A stretch of DNA of 13,196 bases from Olsenella uli (GTDB lineage: Bacteria; Actinomycetota; Coriobacteriia; Coriobacteriales; Atopobiaceae), in NCBI RefSeq assembly GCF_901212675.1, contig NZ_CAAKOQ010000010.1, forward strand, positions 1 to 13,196. Direction: 5' to 3'. A program made the translations under genes and the position numbers. Shown piece after piece: positions 1-6,960 of this stretch. The notes beneath the pieces were generated by a model. That model was not told the origin of the DNA. It saw only the letters and a list, made by a program, of their open reading frames with translations, and did no database searches. How positions within the stretch are numbered: position 1 is the first letter of the stretch; every line of letters starts with the position of its first letter.

Positions 1-930
1 GCCTCGCGCGTGCCCTCCGGGGGAGCGCCGCGCAAGGTCGTGCTCGGCCTCGTCGCCGTCGGCGTGCTCGCCGTGGTGGCGCTCGTCGTCGTGGCGGTAC
101 TCTCGCGGATGCCGGTCTTCGTCATCACGGGCATCGACGCTTCGGCCTCCGAGCACGTCTCGGCCGACACCATCGCCAAGCTCGCCGCCATCGAGGACGG
201 CACGACGCTTCTCTCCGTCGACACCTCGGCCGTCGAGCGCAACGTGCAGCAGAATCCCTGGGTCAGGGGCGTGAGCGTGCGCCGCGAGTTCCCCGACACC
301 CTCGGCATCACCGTCGAGGAGCGCAAGGTCGGGGCGCTCGTCGTCCTGGGCTCGGGCTCGAGCGTGTGGGCGCTCGGCGACGACGGCGTCTGGATCGAGC
401 CCGTGCAGGTGGACTCGTCGGGCTCTGACGACGTCACGGCGTCGGCGCTCGCCAAGGCCCAGGAGCTGGGGTGCATCCTCATCACCAACGTGCCCTCGAG
501 CGTGGACCCGGCGCAGGGCGCACAGGCGACCGACGACACCGTCCGGGCCGTGCTTGCCTACCAGGACCAGCTGCCGCCCGACATCTCGTCCAAGGCTCAG
601 GTCTACTATGCTGCGAGCACGGGCAGCACCTCGGTGGTGCTGAGCGACGGGCTCGAGATCTCGCTGGGGCAGCCCACCGACATCAACGCCAAGGCCCAGG
701 CGCTCACCGAGATCCTCAACACGTACGCGGGGCAGCTCACCTACGTGAACGTGCGCGTGCCGAGCAAGCCGTCGTACCGCAAGGTCTCGGGCGACGCCGT
801 GCTGGCGGGCGACGCGGCGAGCGTGGTGGAGCAGAAGGCCGCCGCGGCCGAGACGGCAGCGACGGCCGCCGCGACCACGGGGCCCGCCGCCTCGGCCACG
901 ACCGCCGACGCGAAGTCCTCGAGCGGCTGA
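1..930 (+). CDS. ftsQ: Cell division protein FtsQ (5' end probably cut by window)
   Basis: FtsQ is a bitopic membrane protein of the divisome that links the early Z-ring to the septal peptidoglycan synthases. The frame is open from base 1. A GTG at 10 is the first possible start but has no visible ribosome site, so the short cytoplasmic tail probably begins upstream of the window. Counting from that GTG (306 residues): a basic stretch (PRK) at 7-9, one hydrophobic membrane segment at about 10-32, and a POTRA domain at about 36-104 with the typical sequence QNPWVRGVSVRREFPDTLGI followed by VEERK. The FtsQ-type beta domain follows, and the C-terminus ends in an Ala/Thr-rich tail from about 275. 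It is followed by a large palindrome and then ftsZ, the usual dcw order. No ftsA lies between them, as in other actinobacteria. Identity is well supported by topology, POTRA motif and context. Confidence 0.9.
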   Translation, partial: ASRVPSGGAPRKVVLGLVAVGVLAVVALVVVAVLSRMPVFVITGIDASASEHVSADTIAKLAAIEDGTTLLSVDTSAVERNVQQNPWVRGVSVRREFPDTLGITVEERKVGALVVLGSGSSVWALGDDGVWIEPVQVDSSGSDDVTASALAKAQELGCILITNVPSSVDPAQGAQATDDTVRAVLAYQDQLPPDISSKAQVYYAASTGSTSVVLSDGLEISLGQPTDINAKAQALTEILNTYAGQLTYVNVRVPSKPSYRKVSGDAVLAGDAASVVEQKAAAAETAATAAATTGPAASATTADAKSSSG

Positions 931-944
931 TTGGCCCCTGTCGG

Positions 945-1010
945 CACGTTCCCTTCCGTCTGATTTGTCACATTGTGTGCAATGTGACAAATCATACGGA
1001 AGGGAACGTG
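945..1010. repeat. Near-perfect 31-bp inverted repeat, dispersed palindromic element copy 1
   Basis: Arms 945-975 and 980-1010 are reverse complements except for one position (C960 opposite A996), around a 4-base loop TGTG. The inner part reads TTTGTCACATTG / CAATGTGACAAA and the outer part carries CCTTCCG / CGGAAGG. It lies 14 bases after the ftsQ stop. No T-run follows either arm, so it is not a classic intrinsic terminator, though the transcript would form a very stable hairpin. A diverged half of the same sequence recurs at 13170-13196, which suggests a repeated family in this genome. Confidence 0.9.
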
Positions 1011-1064
1011 GAAGGTGGCGGGGCCTTCTCGCGTGTGAACTCTGAGTAACCGCCAAGTTCTCTG

Positions 1065-1116
1065 TTGACGCGCGGGTCTGGAATATGACAGCATATGCTG
1101 CTTTATCTCATACATT
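1065..1116 (+). promoter_or_regulatory. AT-rich stretch, possible ftsZ promoter region
   Basis: An AT-rich patch in otherwise GC-rich DNA upstream of ftsZ. It contains TTGACG (1065-1070), ATGACA (1085-1090), a 10-base palindrome AGCATATGCT (1090-1099) and several weak -10-like hexamers such as CATACA (1109-1114). No pair of hexamers has both good sequence and good spacing. The best I can support is that a promoter probably lies here; its exact boxes are not resolved. Confidence 0.25.
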
Positions 1117-1295
1117 GAGCTAAACCTGAGCTTGAGAGTTTGAGGACATTGGCACAGCAGACGAGCACCACCATCGGCACCACGACGAAGCGCGCCACGA
1201 CCCCGCGCCATGCGGCCGCGGCCACGCGGACCACCACCGCACCCAAGACGAGCACCACCGACAAAAGGGGCAATACCCGCACGCAAGGAGGACCC
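1117..1295 (+). other. In-frame Thr/Ala/Arg-rich open stretch upstream of ftsZ; leader or N-terminal extension
   Basis: From the stop at 1116-1118 to the ftsZ ATG the ftsZ frame is open with no stop. TTG codons at 1140 and 1149 could start translation; the one at 1149 follows TGAGGA at a reasonable distance. The codons mostly end in G or C, as in real genes here, and would encode a low-complexity Thr/Ala/Arg-rich segment of about 50 residues. Against coding, a much better ribosome site lies directly before the canonical ATG at 1296. It could be a 5' untranslated leader or a lineage-specific extension of FtsZ. Confidence 0.4.
1285..1291 (+). promoter_or_regulatory. Strong ribosome binding site fixing the ftsZ start
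   Basis: AAGGAGG lies 4 bases before the ATG at 1296. It is a near-complete anti-16S match and the reason for choosing 1296 over the in-frame TTG codons further upstream. Confidence 0.8.
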
Positions 1296-2408
1296 ATGAG
1301 CGCTAACGACACCCTCAGCAACTACCTGGCCGTCATCAAGGTCGTCGGCGTGGGCGGCGGCGGCACCAACGCCGTGAACCGCATGATCGAGGAGGGCATC
1401 CGGGGCGTCGAGTTCGTCGCCGTCAACACCGATGCCCAGGCGCTGGCCCTCTCCGACGCCGACATCAAGGTCCACATCGGCACCGACATCACCAAGGGCC
1501 TCGGCGCCGGCGCCGTGCCCGAGGTCGGCGCCGAGTGCGCCGAGGAGAGCCGCGACGAGATCAAGGCGGCCCTGGCCGGCGCCGACATGGTCTTCATCAC
1601 CGCGGGCGAGGGCGGCGGCACCGGCACGGGCGCGGCGCCCGTCGTGGCCGACATCGCCAAGAACGACGTGGGCGCACTCACCATCGCCGTCGTCACCAAG
1701 CCGTTCACCTTCGAGGGCCGCAAGCGCTCCGCCAACGCCACCACCGGCGTCGAAAACCTCGCCGAGAACGTCGACACGCTCATCGTGATTCCCAACGACC
1801 GCCTGCTCGACCTCGCCGAGAAGAAGACCACCATGCTCGAGGCCTTCCGTATGGCCGACGACGTGCTGTGCCAGGGCACGCAGGGCATCACCGACCTCAT
1901 CACGGTGCCCGGCCTCATCAACCTCGACTTCGCCGACGTCTGCACCATCATGCGCGGCTCTGGCACGGCCATGATGGGCATCGGCATCGCCTCGGGCGAC
2001 TCGCGCGCCACCGACGCCGCCCAGGACGCCATCTCGAGCCCGCTGCTCGAGACCTCGATCGACGGTGCAACGCGCGTGCTGCTCTCCATCGCCGGCAACA
2101 AGGACCTCGGCATCACCGAGATCTCCGACGCTGCCGACCTCGTGGCCTCCAACGTCGACCCCGACGCCAACATCATCTTCGGCACCACCGTGGACGAGAG
2201 CCTCGGCGACCAGGTGCGCATCACCGTCATCGCCACGGGCTTCCAGACCGCCTCGGCCCAGCCGTCGCTTCTGGGCGACACGTTCCACGCGCCCGCTGCC
2301 GCGCCCGCGCCCTCGCCTGCCCCCGCCGCCACGCCCAAGGCGCAGGCCGCCAACACCGGCAGCAAGGAGTTCGACATCCCCGACTTCCTGAAGCGCGGCC
2401 GGATGTAG
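1296..2408 (+). CDS. ftsZ: Cell division GTPase FtsZ
   Basis: FtsZ is the tubulin-like GTPase that polymerises into the Z-ring at mid-cell. The protein is 370 residues, the usual length. Visible features: N-terminal NYLAVIKVVGVGGGGTNAV (about 9-27) with the first nucleotide-binding loop; the tubulin signature GGGTGTG at 106-112; and the synergy loop NLDFADV at 209-215, whose acidic residues complete the catalytic site of the next subunit. An Ala/Pro-rich linker runs from about 333 to 350, and the conserved C-terminal peptide DIPDFLKR at about 360-367 binds membrane anchors. With no ftsA in the window, the SepF encoded at 8583 is the likely partner for that peptide. The stop TAG is immediately followed by the pgeF ATG, so the two are probably co-translated. 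An open in-frame stretch lies upstream of the start. Confidence 0.98.
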   Translation: MSANDTLSNYLAVIKVVGVGGGGTNAVNRMIEEGIRGVEFVAVNTDAQALALSDADIKVHIGTDITKGLGAGAVPEVGAECAEESRDEIKAALAGADMVFITAGEGGGTGTGAAPVVADIAKNDVGALTIAVVTKPFTFEGRKRSANATTGVENLAENVDTLIVIPNDRLLDLAEKKTTMLEAFRMADDVLCQGTQGITDLITVPGLINLDFADVCTIMRGSGTAMMGIGIASGDSRATDAAQDAISSPLLETSIDGATRVLLSIAGNKDLGITEISDAADLVASNVDPDANIIFGTTVDESLGDQVRITVIATGFQTASAQPSLLGDTFHAPAAAPAPSPAPAATPKAQAANTGSKEFDIPDFLKRGRM

Positions 2409-3212
2409 ATGAAGAGGCCCTCGCTCACCAGATACGAGGCCAACGGCGTGACCCTGCTTGGCGACCTTGGTCGCCCGGGCGGGGTCACGCTCGCGTTTAC
2501 CGAGCGTACGGGTGGCGTCTCGAAGGCCCCCTACGCAAGCCTCAACCTCGGCTCGCACTGCGGCGACGACCCGGCGTCCGTGGCCGAGAACCGCGTTCGC
2601 GCCCTTGCCGCCGTGGGCGCCGCGCCCATCGCCGGGAGGCTCGTCGAGCCCAGACAGGTGCACGGCGACCACGTCGTGGTGGTGCGCTCGGCGGACGAAG
2701 CCGAGCTCGCGCGCGTGCGCGCCGAGGCCCAGGCCGGCGCCGACGCCGTGGTGTGCACGGCCCCGGGCGTGCCGGTCCTGCTCTGCTTCGCCGACTGCGT
2801 GCCCGTGGTGCTCGTGGCGCCCGGCGCCTTCGCGGTGGTGCACTCCGGCTGGCGCGGCACCTTTGCGCGCATCTCGGCCAAGGCGCTGGTCGTGCTTTGC
2901 GACGAGGCCGGCTGCGCCTCGGCCGACGTCTCGGCCTACATCGGCCCCCACATCATGGGGCCCGACTACGAGGTATCCCCTGAACTCCTGCAGAGGTTCG
3001 TGGAAGAGTTTGGTACGATGGTGAATGTAAGGGGAGTGTTAAGAAACCTCTCCCTTGAAGCAGCCATCACATCCACACTCGAATCCGCAGGGGTGAAGCC
3101 TTGCCAGATCTTGGACGCATGCGTCTCGACCGCCTCGCACACCGACCGCTTCTTCTCCTATCGAGCCGAGGGCGGCACCACCGGACGCCACGCCGCAATC
3201 GCCTACCTCTAG
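2409..3212 (+). CDS. pgeF: PgeF/YfiH family protein (peptidoglycan editing factor, 'laccase-domain' family)
   Basis: A 267-residue member of the YfiH/PgeF family (COG1496). E. coli PgeF has been linked to removing wrongly incorporated L-Ser from peptidoglycan precursors; other family members act on purine nucleosides. 'Polyphenol oxidase' is an older label. The expected metal ligands are present: H85 in QVHG, C130 in FADC and H145 in HSGWRG. The C-terminal family signature is DACVSTASHTDRFFSYR followed by EGGTTGRHAA. The ATG abuts the ftsZ stop with no gap, so translation is probably coupled. The segment 3003-3095 uses codons unusual for this window (TTA, AGA, AGG, GTA, ACA) and is visibly AT-richer. 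The pstS reading frame begins inside the 3' end of this gene. Family assignment is firm; the substrate is not readable from sequence. Confidence 0.93.
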   Translation: MKRPSLTRYEANGVTLLGDLGRPGGVTLAFTERTGGVSKAPYASLNLGSHCGDDPASVAENRVRALAAVGAAPIAGRLVEPRQVHGDHVVVVRSADEAELARVRAEAQAGADAVVCTAPGVPVLLCFADCVPVVLVAPGAFAVVHSGWRGTFARISAKALVVLCDEAGCASADVSAYIGPHIMGPDYEVSPELLQRFVEEFGTMVNVRGVLRNLSLEAAITSTLESAGVKPCQILDACVSTASHTDRFFSYRAEGGTTGRHAAIAYL

Positions 3213-4063
3213 GAACCCTCGCCGGGACGCTCGCGCTTGCGTGCGTCCTGGTCCTTGTGGGGTGCGGGGGAGGGGCGTCCGCCTCGCACGCCCTCACCGT
3301 CGCCGGATCCACCACGGTGCTGCCCATCGCCGAGATGGCCGCCGAGGGCTTCGAGGCCAAGACCGGCACCCACGTGCTCGTGAGCGGCCTGGGGTCAAGC
3401 GCCGGCATCGAGGCCGTCACCAACGGCACGGCCGACATCGCCACGAGCAGCCGCGAGCTCACGGCCGAGGAGGCCTCCCACGAGCTCGTCTCCACCGTCA
3501 TCGCGCACGACGGCATTGCCGCTATCGTGAGCCCGGAGAACACGGTCTCGGGTCTCACCACCGAGCAACTGCGCGGCATCTACGCCGGCCAGATTACCAA
3601 CTGGAGCGAGGTGGGCGGCCCCGACCTCGCCATCCAGGTGGTCAACCGCGACGAGGCCTCCGGCACGCGCGAGGCGTTTCGCTCCATCGTCATGGACGGC
3701 ACCCCCTTCGACCGCTCGGCGGCCGTGCTCCCCGGCACGGGCCAGGTGCGCGACGTCGTGAGCCGCACGCCGGGTGCCATCGGCTACATCTCAATCGGCT
3801 TCGTGGAGAGCGCCTACGCCTCCACCCACGTGCGCGCCCTTCCCATCGACGGCGTTGAGGCCAGCGAGGAGACGGTCGAGAGCGGCGCGTACCCCATCAG
3901 CCGCGAGCTCTACCTCTTCACCAACGGCGACCCCAAGGGCGAGGCCTACGACTACATCTCCTACTTGCTCTCGCCTGACATGGAGCAGACCATCCGTGAC
4001 GCCGGCTACATCCCCGCTCTGGACTCGATACCCGGCCGAGGAGAGGGGGGCGACGCCCAGTGA
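3119..4063 (+). CDS. pstS: Phosphate ABC transporter substrate-binding lipoprotein PstS
   Basis: PstS captures inorganic phosphate outside the membrane and delivers it to the PstC/PstA channel. From the ATG at 3119 it is 314 residues: an Arg-rich N-terminus, a hydrophobic stretch LAGTLALACVLVLVGC, and a lipobox cysteine at 49 that would be lipidated. Phosphate-binding motifs are AGSTT (62-66), the Gly/Ser loop LGSSAGIEAVTNGTADIATS (about 91-110) and NRDEASGTREAF (about 176-187). The start is uncertain. A TTG at 3101 has a better ribosome site (GGGGTG five bases away) and would give 320 residues. Either choice overlaps pgeF by about 95-110 bases, because no start codon lies between the pgeF stop and the hydrophobic core. 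The stop overlaps the next start as GTGA. Function is certain; the N-terminus is not. Confidence 0.93.
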   Translation: MRLDRLAHRPLLLLSSRGRHHRTPRRNRLPLGTLAGTLALACVLVLVGCGGGASASHALTVAGSTTVLPIAEMAAEGFEAKTGTHVLVSGLGSSAGIEAVTNGTADIATSSRELTAEEASHELVSTVIAHDGIAAIVSPENTVSGLTTEQLRGIYAGQITNWSEVGGPDLAIQVVNRDEASGTREAFRSIVMDGTPFDRSAAVLPGTGQVRDVVSRTPGAIGYISIGFVESAYASTHVRALPIDGVEASEETVESGAYPISRELYLFTNGDPKGEAYDYISYLLSPDMEQTIRDAGYIPALDSIPGRGEGGDAQ

Positions 4064-6045
4064 CGACGCGCGATTCCGAGGCCACGGCTATCTCCCAGGC
4101 CGGCGGCGGCCCTGCGAGCCTCAAGCAGGTGAGCCGCGCCACGCGCATGAAGGAGGCTGCGCTCAGGAACCTCTTCCTCGCGTGCGCCTGCGTGGCGGTG
4201 CTCGCGGTGGTGCTCATCTTCGTCTTCACCTTCTGGAAGGCCGCGCCCGTGCTCTCCCAGATAGGCCTGGGCGAGTTCCTCTCGCTTGACTGGGCGCCCA
4301 CGAGCGGCCACTACGGCATCCTGGCCCTGCTCGCGGGCTCGGCCATCGTGACGGTTGGCTCGCTGGCCATCGGCGTGCCCCTGGCCGTGGGCTGCGCGGT
4401 GTTCCTCACCGAGATTGCCGGTCGCAAGGTGGCCGGCGTGGTGGGCACGGCGGTCGACCTGCTTGCCGGCGTGCCCAGCGTGGTCTTCGGCTTCTTCGGC
4501 CTCGTGGTGCTGCGCCCGCTCGTTGCCGGCGCCACCGGCGGCCTGGGCTTCGGCGCGCTCACCGTGTGGCTCGTGCTGGCCGTCATGATCGTGCCCACCA
4601 TCACCACCCTCACCATGGACGCGCTGCGCTCCATCCCCATGGGCATCCGCGAGGCGAGCTTCGCCATGGGCGCCACCCGCTGGCAGACCATCTACAAGGT
4701 GGTGCTCCCGGCGGCCAGGATGGGCATCGTGAACGCTGTGGTGCTTGGCATGGGCCGCGCCATCGGCGAGACGATGGCCGTGCTCATGGTGGTGGGCAAC
4801 GCTCCCGTCATCCCGGCAGGCATCGCGAGTCCGCTCTCGACGCTCACGAGCCAGATCGCGCTCGACATGGGCTACTCGAGCGGCCTGCACAGGAGCGCCC
4901 TCTTTGGCATGGGCGTGGTGCTCTTCCTCATCTCGGCCGCGCTCGTGGGCATCGTGCGCATGGTCTCGGCCGAGCGCGAGGGCGCGCCGCGGCGCGGGCG
5001 CAGGCGCGTGGGCGGCGCCACGGCTGGTGCCGAGACCCAGGCTGCTCCGCAGGGCAAGGCTGCCACGGCGCAGGTCTCTGTCGCCAAGCCGGGCGCGCCT
5101 GTCAACGCTGCCGCCGCGGGCCCCGCGTTCGCCGTGGCCCCCACTGCCGCCGCCGAGGGCAGCCGCGCCCGCATCCAGCGACTGCTCGCCTCGGGCGCGG
5201 GCAAGGGCGCCAACAAGGGCCGCGTGAACGACGTCATGCTCGGCGTGTTCCGGGCGGCCGGCATCCTCACCTCGTGCGTGCTCGCCCTCATCATCGCCTT
5301 CGTGGCCGTGAACGGCCTGCCCGTCATGAGCCTCGACTTCGTCTTTGGCTGGCCGCACGGCGTGAACGCCGAGGGCGGCATCTTCCCCACGATCGTCTCG
5401 ACCCTCTACGTCACGGCCCTGGCGATGCTCATCTGCACGCCGGTGGCGGTGCTCGCGGCCGTCTACCTGGCTGAATATGCCAAGCAGGGACGCCTTGTCA
5501 CCTTCATCCGCTATGCGGCCGACACCCTCTCGAGCGTGCCCTCCATCGTCATGGGCCTCTTCGGCTACGCGATGTTCGTCGAGGCGATGGGCCTCGGGCT
5601 CTCCATGCTCTCGGCCGCCCTCGCCCTCGCCCTCATGATGCTGCCCATCGTCATGCGCACCACCGAGGAGGCCATCCGTGCGGTGCCGCGCTACATCCGC
5701 TGGGGCGCCTATGGCCTGGGCGCTACCAAGTGGCAGGTGGTCTCCAAGATCGTGCTGCCGAGCGCCTTCCCGCGCATCGCAACGGGCATCGTGCTCGCCA
5801 TCGGCCGCGCCATCGGCGAGACGGCGGTGGTGCTCTACACCATGGGCCAGGCCATCAACCTGCCCGTCACGCCGCTCGACTCGGGCCGTCCCATGACGAT
5901 CCACCTCTACCAGCTTGCCAACGAGGGCATTAACATGCAGGCCGCCTACGGCACGGCGCTTCTGCTCATGGTGATGATCCTCGCATTCAACCTGTTCGCG
6001 CGCCACCTGTCGCGCCGCTCCGCAAACAAGGCGAAGGGAAACTAG
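4060..6045 (+). CDS. pstC-pstA: Fused phosphate permease PstC-PstA
   Basis: In most bacteria PstC and PstA are separate six-helix membrane proteins that together form the phosphate channel. Here one uninterrupted frame of 661 residues encodes both. The PstC half (about 31-305) has several membrane segments and the coupling loop EASFAMGATRWQTIYKVVLP (198-217), followed by GRAIGETMAV. A hydrophilic Arg- then Ala/Pro-rich linker covers about 306-390. The PstA half (about 391-661) has its own helices, the coupling loop WGAYGLGATKWQVVSKIVLP (548-567), and a second GRAIGETAVV. Both loops would contact the PstB dimer. GTG start at 4060, overlapping the pstS stop, with the G-rich ribosome site GAGAGGGGGG upstream. 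Only three bases separate it from pstB. The two halves are distinct in sequence, so this is a gene fusion and not a duplication. The product sits in the cytoplasmic membrane. Confidence 0.95.
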   Translation: MTTRDSEATAISQAGGGPASLKQVSRATRMKEAALRNLFLACACVAVLAVVLIFVFTFWKAAPVLSQIGLGEFLSLDWAPTSGHYGILALLAGSAIVTVGSLAIGVPLAVGCAVFLTEIAGRKVAGVVGTAVDLLAGVPSVVFGFFGLVVLRPLVAGATGGLGFGALTVWLVLAVMIVPTITTLTMDALRSIPMGIREASFAMGATRWQTIYKVVLPAARMGIVNAVVLGMGRAIGETMAVLMVVGNAPVIPAGIASPLSTLTSQIALDMGYSSGLHRSALFGMGVVLFLISAALVGIVRMVSAEREGAPRRGRRRVGGATAGAETQAAPQGKAATAQVSVAKPGAPVNAAAAGPAFAVAPTAAAEGSRARIQRLLASGAGKGANKGRVNDVMLGVFRAAGILTSCVLALIIAFVAVNGLPVMSLDFVFGWPHGVNAEGGIFPTIVSTLYVTALAMLICTPVAVLAAVYLAEYAKQGRLVTFIRYAADTLSSVPSIVMGLFGYAMFVEAMGLGLSMLSAALALALMMLPIVMRTTEEAIRAVPRYIRWGAYGLGATKWQVVSKIVLPSAFPRIATGIVLAIGRAIGETAVVLYTMGQAINLPVTPLDSGRPMTIHLYQLANEGINMQAAYGTALLLMVMILAFNLFARHLSRRSANKAKGN

Positions 6046-6048
6046 CCG

Positions 6049-6852
6049 ATGACCGTCTACCGCCATGCGCCCCAGAACAACGGCCAGGGCATCCATGTCG
6101 AGGGGTTCGACTTCTGGTACGGGTCGTTTCATGCGCTCACGGGCGTGTCCATGGACGTGGCGCCCAACAAGATCACGGCGTTCATCGGGCCGTCGGGCTG
6201 CGGAAAGTCGACCTTCCTGCGCTGCATGAACCGCATGAACGACCTCATCGAGGGCACCCGCACGGCGGGCCTCATGTCGCTCGACGGGGCCGACATCTAC
6301 GCCGAGGGCGTCGACCCGGTCGACCTGCGCCGCCGCGTGGGCATGATCTTCCAGCAGCCCAACCCCTTCCCCAAGTCCATCTACGAGAACGTGGCCTTTG
6401 GGCCGCGCCTGCTCGGCGTCACGAGCAAGGCCGACCTCGACGGCATCGTGGAGGAGTCGCTCAAGCGCTCCAACCTGTGGAAGGAGGTCGCCGACCAGCT
6501 CGACAAGAACGGCCTGGCGCTCTCCGGTGGTCAGCAGCAGCGCCTCTGCATCGCGCGCACCCTGGCCGTGCAGCCCGACGTGCTGCTCATGGACGAGCCC
6601 TGCAGCGCCATCGACCCCACGAGCGTCCAGAAGGTCGAGGACCTCATGGCCGAGCTCGCGCCCGAGATGACCATCATCATCGTCACGCACAACATGCAGC
6701 AGGCGGCGCGTGTCTCGGACTACATGGCCTTCTTCCTGCAGGAGCACGCCGGCGAGCCGGCCGGGCTCGTGGAGTATGGTGACACGAGCGAGATCTTCAA
6801 CTCGCCGCGCGACCAGCGCACCGAGGACTACATCACCGGCCGCTTCGGCTGA
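6049..6852 (+). CDS. pstB: Phosphate ABC transporter ATPase PstB
   Basis: PstB hydrolyses ATP as a dimer to drive phosphate import through PstCA. The 267-residue protein has all nucleotide-binding elements in order: Walker A GPSGCGKST (47-55), Q-loop FQQPNPFPKSIYENVAFG (101-118) in the form typical of PstB, signature LSGGQQQR (158-165), Walker B LLMDEP (179-184) running into SAIDP (186-190), and the switch histidine H214 in VTHNM. Length matches the family. ATG at 6049 is three bases after the pstCA stop, with GAAGGGA about ten bases upstream, so it is part of the same operon. Nothing is missing or truncated. A non-coding gap of 108 GC-rich bases separates it from phoU. Confidence 0.97.
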   Translation: MTVYRHAPQNNGQGIHVEGFDFWYGSFHALTGVSMDVAPNKITAFIGPSGCGKSTFLRCMNRMNDLIEGTRTAGLMSLDGADIYAEGVDPVDLRRRVGMIFQQPNPFPKSIYENVAFGPRLLGVTSKADLDGIVEESLKRSNLWKEVADQLDKNGLALSGGQQQRLCIARTLAVQPDVLLMDEPCSAIDPTSVQKVEDLMAELAPEMTIIIVTHNMQQAARVSDYMAFFLQEHAGEPAGLVEYGDTSEIFNSPRDQRTEDYITGRFG

Positions 6853-6960
6853 CGCCCGCCGCTGCGCGCCGATGCGGCCGCTGCCCCGAGGTGACGGGCG
6901 CCTGGGGTAGCCGTCGTCCTCGCCGGCCCGCCCGCCGCCCCACGACCCGAGGGAGGAACC

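Noticed and set aside
945..1010. Calling the palindrome an intrinsic terminator of ftsQ
   Set aside because: There is no T-run after either arm, and a related sequence lies upstream of an unrelated gene, which fits a repeat element better.
741..2951. Long minus-strand open frame opposite ftsZ and pgeF
   Set aside because: It is antisense to two firm genes, has biased composition, and runs through the palindrome at 945-1010; a shadow of codon bias.
1535..2983. Arg/His-rich plus-strand open frame across the ftsZ-pgeF junction
   Set aside because: It is an out-of-frame reading of ftsZ and pgeF, with Arg/His-rich low-complexity composition and no domain.
3000..3120. A clear PHO box before pstS
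   Set aside because: No convincing direct repeat of the known PhoB or PhoP type could be seen; only general AT-richness and one -10-like sequence.
2409..3212. Naming the gene a laccase or multicopper oxidase
   Set aside because: It lacks cupredoxin copper motifs; it has the YfiH/PgeF zinc-site residues and signature.
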